A stretch of DNA of 64,000 bases, from assembly GCF_025380365.1 (NCBI RefSeq), contig NZ_JAOCQF010000003.1:186001-250000 (forward strand). The letters run 5' to 3'. Numbering within the stretch: position 1 is the stretch's first letter; every line of letters begins with the position of its first letter. Under the pieces are notes generated by a model, which worked only from the letters and a program-made list of their open reading frames with translations, did no database searches and had not been told where the DNA came from. The DNA comes from Albidovulum sediminis (lineage in GTDB: Bacteria; Pseudomonadota; Alphaproteobacteria; Rhodobacterales; Rhodobacteraceae). Positions 17,894 through 26,724 of the stretch are shown here, in pieces. A program made the translations under genes and the position numbers.

Positions 17894-18837
17894 TCCTGTG
17901 CTCGATCCCCCTCATCGCGTCGCTGTTCACCGCCTGCACCCCCGCACCGCCCTTCGCGACGGGCTACGTCGAGGGCGAATATGTGCTCGTCGCGCCTGTC
18001 GCGACGGCGGAGGTCGCGGAGATTCCGGTCCGGCGCGGCGACCGGGTGGTTACGGGCGCGATCCTGGCAGTGATGGAGCGCGAGGACGCCGAAATCGCGC
18101 TGGCCGAATCGCGCGCGGCCCTTGCGCGGGCAGAAAGCGAGCTTGCCAACCTGAAGGAGGGCCGTCGCCCCGAAGAGATACGCGTGCTGGAGGCGGCGCT
18201 GACGTCGGCCCGGGCCGAGGCGGCGGAACGGGATCGCGCGGCCGAACGGCTGGCGCAGCTTGCCGCGCGCGGAGCCGCGACGGAAGCGCAGCGCGATGAC
18301 GCGGCCACGGCGGCCGAAGTGGCCCATGCCCGCGTGGCACAGGCCGAGGCCGATCTTGCCGTCGCCCGCCTGCCCGCCCGCGCGCAGCAGATCGCAGCGG
18401 CGGAGGCGACCGTGGATGGCGCTGGGGCAGCACTGGCGCGGGCGGAATGGACACTGGACAAGCGCCGCCTGACGGCACCGGCGCCCGGGATCGTCGCGGA
18501 CGTGATCCGGACGCCGGGCGAGATTGCCGGACCTTCCGCCCCGATCCTGTCGCTGCTACCCGATGGCGCGGTCAAGCTGCGCCTTTATGTCCCCGAGACG
18601 CTTGTCTCGGCCGTCCACCCGGGGGACAAGCTCAATTTCCGCTGCGACGGCTGCCCCGGCACCGCCACCGCCACGGTCACCTACGTCTCCGACAAGGTGG
18701 AGTTCACCCCTCCCGTCATCTATTCGCGCGAGAACCGCCAGAAGCTCGTCTACCTGATCGAGGCCGCACCCGACGACGGCTCGGGCCTCAAGCCCGGCCA
18801 GATCGTCGATGTGACCCTGCCTGGTGCGGCGCGATGA
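17890..18837 (+). CDS. HlyD/YbhG-like adaptor lipoprotein of an ABC exporter
   Basis: A 315-residue periplasmic adaptor. It begins with a hydrophobic signal ending in LFTAC, so C16 may be lipidated. A biotinyl-lipoyl domain (about 28-60) flanks a long Ala/Glu/Arg-rich coiled-coil hairpin (about 70-185), then the second lipoyl half (LTAPAPGIVADVI) and a beta-barrel. The start overlaps the TetR stop (ATGA) and its own stop overlaps the ATPase start. The family connects the ABC-2 exporter to an outer-membrane factor not encoded here. Confidence 0.88.
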   Translation: MILCSIPLIASLFTACTPAPPFATGYVEGEYVLVAPVATAEVAEIPVRRGDRVVTGAILAVMEREDAEIALAESRAALARAESELANLKEGRRPEEIRVLEAALTSARAEAAERDRAAERLAQLAARGAATEAQRDDAATAAEVAHARVAQAEADLAVARLPARAQQIAAAEATVDGAGAALARAEWTLDKRRLTAPAPGIVADVIRTPGEIAGPSAPILSLLPDGAVKLRLYVPETLVSAVHPGDKLNFRCDGCPGTATATVTYVSDKVEFTPPVIYSRENRQKLVYLIEAAPDDGSGLKPGQIVDVTLPGAAR

Positions 18838-19760
18838 GCGTCGAACCGGCGATCGAGGTGCGCGGCCTGGTCAAGCGCTTCGGCGGGCGGGCGGTGGTGG
18901 ACGAGGTGTCGCTCTCCGTCCAGACGGGCGAGATCGCTGGCTTCCTCGGCCCGAACGGATCGGGCAAGACGACGACGATCCGGCTGCTCTGCGGGCTTCT
19001 GACCCCGGATGCCGGCGAGGGCCGCGTTCTCGGCCACGACATCCGGCGCGAGGGGCGCGCGATCAAGCGCGAAGTGGGCTACATGACTCAGCGCTTCTCA
19101 TTCTACGAAGACCTGACGATCGAGGAAAACCTGCGGTTCGTCGCCGGGCTTTACGGGCTCAGCCCCGCGGCGCGGGCGGTCACCGACACGCTGGCCGATC
19201 TTGGCCTGACCTCGCGGCGCCGGCAGTTGGCGGGCACGCTGTCGGGCGGCTGGAAGCAGCGGCTGGCACTTGCGGCCTGCATCATGCACGGGCCGCGTCT
19301 CCTGATGCTCGACGAACCCACGGCGGGCGTCGACCCGAAGGCCCGGCGCGACTTCTGGGACGAGATTCACCGGCTATCCGCGGGTGGTCTGACCGTCCTC
19401 GTCTCGACCCACTACATGGACGAGGCGGAGCGGTGCCACCGGATCAACTATATCTCCTATGGCAAGCTGATCGCGCGGGGCAGCGTGGCCGAGGTCGTCG
19501 CAAACGCGGGGCTTGTCACGCTCGTTCTCGACGGCGGCGACATCGCGGGGGCCGCGAAAGCCCTTGCCGGCGCGCCGGGGGTGGAGCAGGTGGCACCCTT
19601 CGGCGCGACGCTGCACGTCGTGGGCCGCGACCCCCGGACCCTTGCCGCGACCGCCGGGCGGGTGGCGGAAGCACATGGCTGCGCCGTCCATCCCGCGGAG
19701 ACGAGCCTTGAAGATGTGTTCATCCAATTGATGGGCGGCAGCCAGGACAACATGACATGA
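18834..19760 (+). CDS. ABC transporter ATP-binding protein (ABC-2 exporter)
   Basis: A 308-residue ATPase with Walker A GPNGSGKTT (39-47), signature LSGGWKQ (136-142), Walker B LMLDEPTAG (157-165) and H-loop STHYMDEA, plus a carboxy-terminal domain typical of drug/lipid ABC-2 exporters. E. coli YbhF carries two such domains fused; this protein has one. Start ATG 18834 overlaps the adaptor stop. With the permease it should form the inner-membrane motor of the cassette, presumably as a dimer. Confidence 0.93.
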   Translation: MSVEPAIEVRGLVKRFGGRAVVDEVSLSVQTGEIAGFLGPNGSGKTTTIRLLCGLLTPDAGEGRVLGHDIRREGRAIKREVGYMTQRFSFYEDLTIEENLRFVAGLYGLSPAARAVTDTLADLGLTSRRRQLAGTLSGGWKQRLALAACIMHGPRLLMLDEPTAGVDPKARRDFWDEIHRLSAGGLTVLVSTHYMDEAERCHRINYISYGKLIARGSVAEVVANAGLVTLVLDGGDIAGAAKALAGAPGVEQVAPFGATLHVVGRDPRTLAATAGRVAEAHGCAVHPAETSLEDVFIQLMGGSQDNMT

Positions 19761-20893
19761 CGCGGTTCTTTTCCCTCACCCGGCTTGGCGCGCTTCTGGT
19801 CAAGGAACTGATCCAGATGCGGCGCGACCGCATCACCTTCGCCATGATGCTGGGCGTGCCGCTGATGCAGCTCCTGCTCTTCGGCTTCGCCATCAACTCC
19901 GACCCGAAGAGCCTTCCTGCCGCACTCGTCGCGCCCACTCAGGACCGCTACAGCCGCGCCATCGTCACCGCGCTGGAACTGACCGGCTACTACCGCTTCA
20001 CCCATCCCGACGCCTCGGCGGCCGAGGCCGAGGCGCTGATCGCGCGGGGAGAGGTGTCCTTTGTCGTCACGCTGCCTTCGGACTTCGGGCGCCGGGTGGA
20101 CCGCGGCGACCATCCCCAGCTTCTGATCGAGGCGGATGCGACCGACCCATCGGTGGCCTCCGGGGCCATCTCGACCCTGTCGACGGTGGCGGCGGATGCG
20201 CTCCTGCGCGAACGCGGGATCGAGGCGCAGGCGCGCGAGGCATCAGGCCAGGCGCTCGATGTCGTCGTGCACCGCCGCTACAACCCCGAAGGCGTGACCC
20301 AGTACAACATCGTTCCGGGCCTTCTGGGCGTGATCCTGCAGATGACCATGGTGATGATGACCGCGATGGCGCTGACCCGGGAACTTGAACGCGGCACCAT
20401 GGAGAATCTGCTGTCCATGCCCGCCACGCCGATCGAGATCATGCTGGGCAAGATCCTGCCCTATCTCGGCGTCGGCGCGGTTCAGGTCGCGGTCGTCCTC
20501 CTCGCCGCCCGCGCGATCTTCCACGTCCCGTTCCTTGGCCCGATCCCCCTGCTTCTGGCGGGGATATTCATCTTCGTCAGCGCGCTCGTGATCCTGGGCT
20601 ACCTTTTCTCGACCGTGGCCCGGACCCAGATGCAGGCGATGCAGTTGGCCTTTTTCTACTTCCTGCCGTCACTGCTCTTGTCGGGCTTCATGTTTCCCTA
20701 TCGCGGCATGCCGTCCTGGGCACAGGCCCTGGGCGAGGTTTTTCCTCTGACCCACTTCCTGCGGATCGTGCGCGCGGTGATGCTGAAGGGGGCCGATGCC
20801 GCCGCGGTCGCGCAGCCGATGGCGGCGCTGACGCTGTTCGCCGCGGGCTTTGCCACGCTGGCGCTTCTGCGGTTCCGCCAGACGCTGGACTGA
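19757..20893 (+). CDS. ABC-2 type permease (YbhS/YbhR-like)
   Basis: A 378-residue membrane subunit: one helix near 28-46, a large extracytoplasmic domain (about 47-175), then five helices from about 180 to the end with the family segment FFYFLPSLLLSGFMFPYRGMP and HFLRIVRAVMLKG. The start overlaps the ATPase stop (ATGA). Only one permease is present where YbhSR has two, so a homodimer is expected. The substrate is unknown; relatives handle drugs and cations. The next gene downstream is on the opposite strand. Confidence 0.9.
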   Translation: MTRFFSLTRLGALLVKELIQMRRDRITFAMMLGVPLMQLLLFGFAINSDPKSLPAALVAPTQDRYSRAIVTALELTGYYRFTHPDASAAEAEALIARGEVSFVVTLPSDFGRRVDRGDHPQLLIEADATDPSVASGAISTLSTVAADALLRERGIEAQAREASGQALDVVVHRRYNPEGVTQYNIVPGLLGVILQMTMVMMTAMALTRELERGTMENLLSMPATPIEIMLGKILPYLGVGAVQVAVVLLAARAIFHVPFLGPIPLLLAGIFIFVSALVILGYLFSTVARTQMQAMQLAFFYFLPSLLLSGFMFPYRGMPSWAQALGEVFPLTHFLRIVRAVMLKGADAAAVAQPMAALTLFAAGFATLALLRFRQTLD

Positions 20894-20915
20894 GCCGCGT
20901 CCGGCGCCCGCAGGA

Positions 20916-21053
20916 TCAGCCGGAAATGCCCACCGTGACCTGGCCGCTGATGCTCAGCCCGGGCGCCGGCTCAGCCGCGGGCGGTTTCGGCGGCCCGTCT
21001 GCCCCGCAGGCAGCAAGCACCAGGAGCGCGGCCAGCGCGATCAGCGTTTTCAT
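20916..21053 (-). CDS. Small lipoprotein between argH and lysA (LptM-like)
   Basis: A 45-residue protein: a short basic start and hydrophobic stretch with the lipobox LAAC (C16), then a Pro/Ala-rich tail ending in [10 protein letters not shown]. Its ATG overlaps the argH stop as ATGA, so it is translated with argH. In many proteobacteria a tiny lipoprotein sits just before lysA or dapF; the E. coli one (YifL/LptM) helps mature the LPS translocon. Sequence this short cannot prove the same role. Here lysA is no longer directly downstream because the TetR-ABC cassette lies between. Confidence 0.75.
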   Translation of the reverse strand: MKTLIALAALLVLAACGADGPPKPPAAEPAPGLSISGQVTVGISG

Positions 21054-22447
21054 CTCAGCACATCCTTCCAGCGGGCCACCTGCGCGCGGACCTGTTCCGG
21101 CGCGGTTCCGCCGTAGCTTTGCCGGCTCGCGACAGAGTTGTGAACCCCGAGCACCGAGTAGACCGACTGGTTGATCGCCGGATGGGCCGCAGTCATCTCG
21201 GCCAGCGTCAGGTCGGGCAGGTCGCAGCCCTTCTTCTCCGCCAGCGCCACCAGCGCGCCGGTGACGTGGTGCGCCTCGCGGAACGGCAGCCCCGCCTCGC
21301 GCACCAGCCAGTCGGCAAGATCGGTCGCGGTCGAAAAGCCCGAAGCGGCCGCGCGTTCCAGGTTGGCGACATTCGCGGTCATGTCGCGGACCATGCCCTC
21401 CATCGCCGCCAGCGCCAGCATCAGGCTGTCGGCGGCATCGAAGACCTGTTCCTTGTCCTCCTGCATGTCCTTGGAATAGGCGAGCGGCAGGCCCTTCATC
21501 ACCATCATCAGCGCGACATTGGCGCCCATGATCCGCCCCACCTTGGCGCGGATCAGTTCCGCCGCGTCGGGGTTCTTCTTCTGCGGCATGATCGAGGAGC
21601 CGGTGGAGAATCGGTCGGACAGCGCCACGAAGCGGAACTGGGCCGAGGACCAGATCACCAGTTCTTCCGCGAAACGGGAAAGGTGCATGGCGCAGATCGA
21701 GGCGGCGGCCAGGAACTCCAGCGCGAAGTCGCGGTCCGAGACGGCATCGAGCGAGTTGGCCATCGGCCGGTCGAATCCAAGCGCCGCCGCCGTCGCGTGC
21801 CGGTCGATCGGGAACGACGTGCCGGCCAGCGCCGCGGCGCCGAGGGGGCATTCGTTCATCCGGACCCGCGCATCGCGGAACCGGCCGGTGTCGCGGGCGA
21901 ACATCTCCACATAGGCCATCATGTGATGGCCCCAGGTCACCGGCTGCGCCGTCTGCAGATGGGTGAAGCCGGGCATGACCCAGTCGGCCCCCACCTCTGC
22001 CTGCGCCACAAGCGCGCGCGAGAGCGCCGTCAGGCCAGCGATCGCCGCATCGGCCTGGTCGCGCACCCACAGCCGGAAGTCGGTCGCCACCTGGTCGTTG
22101 CGGGACCGCGCGGTGTGCAGCCGCCCGGCCGGCTCGCCGATCACTTCCTTCAACCGCGCCTCCACGTTCATGTGGATGTCCTCCAGCGCGGTCGAAAAGG
22201 TGAACTTTCCCCCCTCGATCTCTGACAAGACCGTGAGCAGCCCTTCCCCAATCGCCTCGGCATCCTTAGTGGTGATGATGCCCTGCGCCGCGAGCATCGC
22301 GGCGTGGGCCCGGCTGCCCCGGATATCCTGGGCGTAAAGCCGCCGGTCGAAGCCGATCGAGGCGTTGATCGCCTCCATGATCGCGTCCGGCCCGGCGGCG
22401 AAACGCCCGCCCCACATGGCGTTGGAGGATTTGGTGCTGTCGGTCAT
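21050..22447 (-). CDS. argH: Argininosuccinate lyase
   Basis: A 465-residue enzyme of the fumarase/aspartase superfamily; it splits argininosuccinate into arginine and fumarate, the last step of arginine synthesis. The family signature [12 protein letters not shown] is present, as are the amino-terminal MWGGRF and the catalytic-histidine segment [13 protein letters not shown]. The ATG at 22447 gives the usual amino terminus; a TTG eleven codons upstream is not needed. The start codons of argH and divergent tlpA are only 25 bases apart, so promoters must overlap coding sequence. Confidence 0.96.
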   Translation of the reverse strand: MTDSTKSSNAMWGGRFAAGPDAIMEAINASIGFDRRLYAQDIRGSRAHAAMLAAQGIITTKDAEAIGEGLLTVLSEIEGGKFTFSTALEDIHMNVEARLKEVIGEPAGRLHTARSRNDQVATDFRLWVRDQADAAIAGLTALSRALVAQAEVGADWVMPGFTHLQTAQPVTWGHHMMAYVEMFARDTGRFRDARVRMNECPLGAAALAGTSFPIDRHATAAALGFDRPMANSLDAVSDRDFALEFLAAASICAMHLSRFAEELVIWSSAQFRFVALSDRFSTGSSIMPQKKNPDAAELIRAKVGRIMGANVALMMVMKGLPLAYSKDMQEDKEQVFDAADSLMLALAAMEGMVRDMTANVANLERAAASGFSTATDLADWLVREAGLPFREAHHVTGALVALAEKKGCDLPDLTLAEMTAAHPAINQSVYSVLGVHNSVASRQSYGGTAPEQVRAQVARWKDVLR

Positions 22448-22472
22448 CGTCAACGGGCCCTTCGGAGGCAAA

Positions 22473-23027
22473 ATGCGCAAGATCCTGTCCGCCGTCCTCT
22501 ACACGGCCCTCGCTCTCGGTGCAAACGCCCAGACGCTGGACACGGCGCCGGCGCAGGCCGCTGCCACCGGCGGCATGCAGAAGCTGGTCTTTGCCGAAAG
22601 CCCCGCCGAGGCCATCGACGCCGTTCTTCTGGACGAGGCCGAGGCCGAGCACCGCGTGTCCGACTGGCGCGGGAAGGTGGTCCTCTTGAACTTCTGGGCG
22701 ACATGGTGCGCGCCTTGCCGGGCAGAGCTTGGTTCGCTCGACCGGCTCGAAGCGGCGCTCGGCGGGGAGGACTTTGCCGTCCTCACCGTGGCCACAGGGC
22801 CCAACCCAGTTCCGGCCATCCGCAAGCTGTTCGGCGAGGAAGGCATCACGAACCTGCCGATCCTGCGCGACCCGCGCCAGCAGTTCGCCCGTTCAATGGG
22901 GGTTCTCGGCCTTCCGATCACGGTGATCCTGGACCGCGAGGGGCGCGAGATCGCGCGCCTCATCGGCGATGCGGAATGGGATTCGCCCGAGGCGCAGGCG
23001 GTCATCGCCGCCCTTGTGGCAGGCTGA
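22473..23027 (+). CDS. tlpA: TlpA-family thiol:disulfide oxidoreductase
   Basis: A 184-residue exported thioredoxin-fold protein. A signal peptide ends near AQ (20), and the active site WCAPC (C79, C82) lies in the [16 protein letters not shown] block; the cis-proline segment is [17 protein letters not shown] at 22464-22468 fixes the start at 22473. Members reduce periplasmic disulfides, for example for cytochrome oxidase or c-type cytochrome assembly. tlpA next to argH is a common arrangement in this group. It ends 3 bases from the convergent tag gene. Confidence 0.92.
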   Translation: MRKILSAVLYTALALGANAQTLDTAPAQAAATGGMQKLVFAESPAEAIDAVLLDEAEAEHRVSDWRGKVVLLNFWATWCAPCRAELGSLDRLEAALGGEDFAVLTVATGPNPVPAIRKLFGEEGITNLPILRDPRQQFARSMGVLGLPITVILDREGREIARLIGDAEWDSPEAQAVIAALVAG

Positions 23028-23030
23028 GCC

Positions 23031-23594
23031 TCAGCCCGACAGGTCCGCGTGGCGGGGGCAGGTCACGATGTGGTCGTTGACCATCCCCACCGCCTGCATG
23101 AAGGCATAGACGATGGTCGGCCCGGCAAAGCGGAAGCCCGCCTTCTTCAGGTCCTTCGAGACCCGCTCCGACAGCGGCGTGACGGCGGGCACCTCGGCCA
23201 TGCCGCGAAGGTTGTTCTGAAGGGGCGTGCCGCCGACATAGCGCCACAGCCATTGATCGAACCCCTCGCCCTCGGCGATCCTCAGATAGGCCTGGGCATT
23301 GCCGATCGTCGCCTCGATCTTCGCCCGCGACCGCACGATCCCCGGATCTGCAAGCAACCGCGCCACCTCGGCCTCCCCCCAGCCGGCGATGACCTCGGGC
23401 TCGAAGCCGGCGAAGGCGGCCCGAAACCCCTCGCGCTTGCGCAGGATGGTGATCCAGGCCAGCCCTGCCTGAAAGCCGTCGAGGATGAGCTTTTCCCACA
23501 GCGCGCGCGGATCGTACTCGGGAACACCCCATTCGGTGTCGTGATAGGCGACATAGAGGGGATCGGTGCCGCACCAGGGGCATCTTTCGTTCAT
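23031..23594 (-). CDS. tag: DNA-3-methyladenine glycosylase I
   Basis: A 187-residue helix-hairpin-helix-type base-excision glycosylase that removes 3-methyladenine. The zinc ligands of the family are visible: the early cysteine in MNERCPWC, the histidine in VAYHDTEWG, and the late NDHIVTCPRH histidine and cysteine. The block EKLILDGFQAGLAWITILRK is highly conserved. Full length. Convergent with tlpA, with a 3-base gap. Confidence 0.95.
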   Translation of the reverse strand: MNERCPWCGTDPLYVAYHDTEWGVPEYDPRALWEKLILDGFQAGLAWITILRKREGFRAAFAGFEPEVIAGWGEAEVARLLADPGIVRSRAKIEATIGNAQAYLRIAEGEGFDQWLWRYVGGTPLQNNLRGMAEVPAVTPLSERVSKDLKKAGFRFAGPTIVYAFMQAVGMVNDHIVTCPRHADLSG

Positions 23595-23673
23595 TTCGCG
23601 CTCCTTTTTCCTGTTCGCCTTTACAGCTTCTTAGGCGGTTCTGTCGATGCTGGCACCGAAGCGGAGGACCGGC

Positions 23674-24525
23674 ATGAGAAAAGGCAGGACGAATCGTTCA
23701 GGGCTCGATCCCGCCGGCGAAAGCCCGCTGAACGCGGCCGTCGCGGCGCGCGACAGGAATGCGATCCAGATGGTGCAGACCGCGGTCGACCGGAAGGAGG
23801 TCATGCTGGCCTTTCAGCCCGTGGTACCCGCCTCCGACCCCGGCCGGCCCGCGTTCCACGAGGCGCTGATCCGCATCCTCGACGATACAGGACGCATCAT
23901 TCCCGCGCGCGATTTCATCGACGCGATCGAAACGAGTGAACTTGGCCGCAAGATCGACTGCCTCGCGCTGGAAATGGGGCTTGCCGAGCTTCGCGCGGTG
24001 CCGGGGCTCCGGCTCTCGGTCAACATGTCCGCCCGGTCGATCGGATATCCGCAGTGGATGCGACTCCTTCAGCGCGGCCTGGCAGACGATCCGACCACGG
24101 GCGAACGGCTGATCCTCGAGATCACCGAAGCCTCCGCCATGGTCGTGCCCGACATCGTGATGGTCTTCATGCGCGACCTTCAGCAGCAGGGGCTTGCCTT
24201 CGCGCTCGACGACTTCGGTGCCGGGTTCACCTCGATCCGCTATCTCAGGGATTTCTACTTCGACATCCTGAAGATCGACGGCCAGTTCATCCGCGGCGTG
24301 GCGGGCAACCGCGACAACCAGTGCCTGACGCGGGCGCTGCTGGACATCGCCCACCACTTCGACATGTTCGCCGTCGCGGAATCGGTCGAGGACGCCCGCG
24401 ATGCGACCTACCTGGCCGGGATTGGCATGGACTGCCTCCAGGGCTATCACTTCGGCGCGCCGGTCGTTCATCCCCCCTGGCGGCAGGCGGAGAAGGGGCG
24501 CCGAAGGGCCCTTACCTCGGGATAA
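23674..24525 (+). CDS. EAL-domain cyclic-di-GMP phosphodiesterase
   Basis: A 283-residue, single-domain EAL protein with no membrane segment and no GGDEF or sensor domain. The residues needed for c-di-GMP hydrolysis are all present: E63 in EALIR, N117 in VNMSA, E149 in LEITE, D179/D180 in DDFGAG, K200 in LKIDG, E236 in AESVED and Q256 in LQGYHFGAP. It should therefore be active, degrading c-di-GMP to pGpG in the cytoplasm. The start ATG 23674 has GGAGG at 23662-23666. The gene stands alone between tag and phaA. Confidence 0.92.
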   Translation: MRKGRTNRSGLDPAGESPLNAAVAARDRNAIQMVQTAVDRKEVMLAFQPVVPASDPGRPAFHEALIRILDDTGRIIPARDFIDAIETSELGRKIDCLALEMGLAELRAVPGLRLSVNMSARSIGYPQWMRLLQRGLADDPTTGERLILEITEASAMVVPDIVMVFMRDLQQQGLAFALDDFGAGFTSIRYLRDFYFDILKIDGQFIRGVAGNRDNQCLTRALLDIAHHFDMFAVAESVEDARDATYLAGIGMDCLQGYHFGAPVVHPPWRQAEKGRRRALTSG

Positions 24526-24549
24526 CGGGGCATTCACGGCGCCTTTCTC

Positions 24550-24579
24550 TTGACGCAGGCGCAGCATTGGTCATGCTGC
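24550..24579 (+). promoter_or_regulatory. Promoter-like site with TGC-rich inverted repeat before phaA
   Basis: TTGACG at 24550-24555 is a good -35 box; a -10 hexamer would fall at about 24573. Exactly there lies a perfect inverted repeat, GCAGCAT (24561-24567), 5-base spacer, ATGCTGC (24573-24579), 65 bases before the phaA ATG. TGC-rich sites are reported for the PHB repressor PhaR in this bacterial group, so PhaR binding is a reasonable guess. The -10 box itself is weak. Confidence 0.5.
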
Positions 24580-24643
24580 AGGGCGGCGCGGGGGATCGTC
24601 AGGTCCGACCGCTTTCGGATCATGCCATGACAGGGGACCCACC

Positions 24644-25819
24644 ATGACAAACGTCGTCATCGTATCGGCTGCGCGGACAGCCGTCGGCAGCTTCAACGGC
24701 TCTTTCGCCAATACACCGGCCCATGACCTTGGCGCCGCCGTGCTTGATGCGGTCGTCGCCCGCGCCGGCATCGACAAGGCCGAGGTTTCGGAAACGATTC
24801 TGGGTCAGGTTCTGACCGCGGGACAGGGCCAGAACCCGGCACGCCAGGCGCATATCAAGGCGGGCCTGCCCCAGGAAAGTGCCGCCTGGTCGATCAACCA
24901 GGTCTGCGGCTCGGGCCTTCGCTCCGTCGCGCTGGCCGCGCAGCACGTCCAGCTTGGCGATGCGTCGATCGTTGCCGCTGGCGGCCAGGAGAGCATGTCG
25001 CTCGCCCCGCATGTCGCGCATCTGCGGGCCGGCCAGAAGATGGGCGACCTGAGCTTCATCGACTCGATGATCAAGGACGGCCTCTGGGACGCCTTCAACG
25101 GCTATCACATGGGCACGACGGCGGAAAACGTCGCCCAGCGCTGGCAGATCAGCCGCGAGATGCAGGATACGTTCGCGCTTGCCAGCCAGAACAAGGCCGA
25201 AGCGGCGCAGAAGGCCGGCAAGTTCAAGGACGAGATCATCCCCTTCGTCATCAAGACCCGCAAGGGCGACGTCACGGTCGACGCGGACGAATACATCCGT
25301 CATGGCGCCACCATGGACGCGATGACCAAGCTGCGCCCGGCCTTCGCCAAGGACGGCTCGGTCACCGCCGGCAACGCCTCGGGCCTGAACGACGGCGCTG
25401 CGGCGGTCCTGGTGATGAGCGAGGCGGAGGCCGCCAAACGCGGGCTGAAGCCGATCGCGCGCATCGCCTCCTACGCGACCGCCGGTCTCGACCCCGCCAT
25501 CATGGGCGTCGGCCCCATCCATGCCAGCCGCAGGGCGCTTGAAAAGGCAGGCTGGAAAGCCGCCGATCTCGACCTTGTCGAGGCGAACGAGGCCTTTGCG
25601 GCCCAGGCCTGCGCGGTCAACAAGGACATGGGCTGGGATCCGGCACGGGTCAACGTCAACGGCGGCGCCATCGCCATCGGCCACCCGATCGGCGCATCGG
25701 GGGCGCGAATCCTCAACACGCTTCTGTTCGAAATGCAGAGATCGGGCGCGAAGAAGGGTCTTGCGACCCTGTGCATCGGCGGCGGCATGGGCGTTGCCAT
25801 GTGCCTCGAGCGGGCCTGA
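24644..25819 (+). CDS. phaA: Acetyl-CoA acetyltransferase (beta-ketothiolase)
   Basis: A 391-residue biosynthetic thiolase that joins two acetyl-CoA into acetoacetyl-CoA. The nucleophile C88 is in [11 protein letters not shown]347 in [10 protein letters not shown], and the second cysteine C377 in CIGGGMG. Followed by phaB 116 bases downstream with a strong hairpin between, the standard Rhodobacterales PHB layout. The polymerase gene phaC is not in the window. The product also enters the ethylmalonyl-CoA pathway, to which mcl1 upstream belongs. Confidence 0.96.
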   Translation: MTNVVIVSAARTAVGSFNGSFANTPAHDLGAAVLDAVVARAGIDKAEVSETILGQVLTAGQGQNPARQAHIKAGLPQESAAWSINQVCGSGLRSVALAAQHVQLGDASIVAAGGQESMSLAPHVAHLRAGQKMGDLSFIDSMIKDGLWDAFNGYHMGTTAENVAQRWQISREMQDTFALASQNKAEAAQKAGKFKDEIIPFVIKTRKGDVTVDADEYIRHGATMDAMTKLRPAFAKDGSVTAGNASGLNDGAAAVLVMSEAEAAKRGLKPIARIASYATAGLDPAIMGVGPIHASRRALEKAGWKAADLDLVEANEAFAAQACAVNKDMGWDPARVNVNGGAIAIGHPIGASGARILNTLLFEMQRSGAKKGLATLCIGGGMGVAMCLERA

Positions 25820-25859
25820 TCTTCACGTTGCAGCGAAATCTTTCTGCAAAAGCAAAAAA

Positions 25860-25882
25860 CGGGCGCAACAATGTTGCGCCCG
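25860..25882 (+). terminator. Strong hairpin between phaA and phaB
   Basis: A perfect 10-pair stem, CGGGCGCAAC (25860-25869) with GTTGCGCCCG (25873-25882) and a 3-base loop. An A-rich stretch precedes it and CTTTCGCATTT follows. It probably stops or stabilises the phaA transcript and lowers read-through into phaB. The T tract is poor for a classical intrinsic terminator. Confidence 0.7.
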
Positions 25883-25935
25883 CTTTCGCATTTGGCTAAC
25901 AGGATTTCAAAGTCACGTCGTTTTCAGGAGGAATC

Positions 25936-26661
25936 ATGACGAGGGTTGCATTGGTCACCGGCGGGTCCCGCGGCATCGGAGCCGCCATTTCCGTGGCCCT
26001 GAAGGCGGCGGGATACAAGGTTGCCGCCAACTATGCCGGCAATGACGAGGCCGCTGCCGCCTTCACGAAGGAAACCGGGATTCCGACCTACAAGTGGTCG
26101 GTCGCCGACTACGACGCCTGCAAGGACGGGATCGCCAAGGTGGAGGCCGACCTCGGCCCCGTCGACATCCTCGTGAACAACGCCGGGATCACCCGCGACG
26201 CGATGTTCCACAAGATGACCCCCGCCCAATGGAAAGAGGTGATCGACACCAACCTGTCGGGCGTCTTCAACATGACCCACCCGGTCTGGTCGGGGATGCG
26301 CGACCGCAAGTTCGGGCGCGTGATCAACATCTCCTCCGTCAACGGCCAGAAGGGGCAGGCGGGGCAGGCCAACTATTCCGCGGCCAAGGCGGGCGATATC
26401 GGCATCACCCGCGCCCTGGCGCAGGAAGGCGCCCGCGCGGGGATCACCGTGAACGCCATCTGCCCGGGCTATATCGGCACGGACATGGTGAAGGCGATCG
26501 ACGAAAAGGTTCTGGCCGAACGCATCATTCCCCAGATCCCGGTCGGCCGCCTTGGCGAACCCGAGGAAATCGCGCGCTGCGTCGTGTTCCTTGCGTCCGA
26601 CGACGCGGGCTTCATCACCGGTTCGACGATCTCGGCGAACGGCGGTCAGTTCTTCTCCTGA
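25936..26661 (+). CDS. phaB: Acetoacetyl-CoA reductase
   Basis: A 241-residue short-chain dehydrogenase/reductase that uses NADPH to reduce acetoacetyl-CoA to (R)-3-hydroxybutyryl-CoA for PHB synthesis. The cofactor loop is TGGSRGIG (8-15), the NNAG motif is at 81-84, and the catalytic triad is S134, Y147, K151 in the NYSAAKAG context. AGGAGG at 25926-25931 marks the start. PHB-type reductases share the NGQKGQAGQANYSAAK stretch, which separates them from FabG. Confidence 0.95.
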   Translation: MTRVALVTGGSRGIGAAISVALKAAGYKVAANYAGNDEAAAAFTKETGIPTYKWSVADYDACKDGIAKVEADLGPVDILVNNAGITRDAMFHKMTPAQWKEVIDTNLSGVFNMTHPVWSGMRDRKFGRVINISSVNGQKGQAGQANYSAAKAGDIGITRALAQEGARAGITVNAICPGYIGTDMVKAIDEKVLAERIIPQIPVGRLGEPEEIARCVVFLASDDAGFITGSTISANGGQFFS

Positions 26662-26679
26662 CCGGAGGAGCATTGTATA

Positions 26680-26706
26680 GGGGGCCGGTCCACAGGGGCC
26701 GGCCCC
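26680..26706 (+). terminator. GC-rich hairpin after phaB
   Basis: GGGGCCGG (26681-26688) pairs perfectly with CCGGCCCC (26699-26706) around a 10-base loop, 19 bases after the phaB stop. TTGT follows. It likely ends the phaB message; the DMT exporter ribosome site begins 8 bases further on. Confidence 0.6.
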
Positions 26707-26724
26707 TTGTCATGGGAGTATGGA

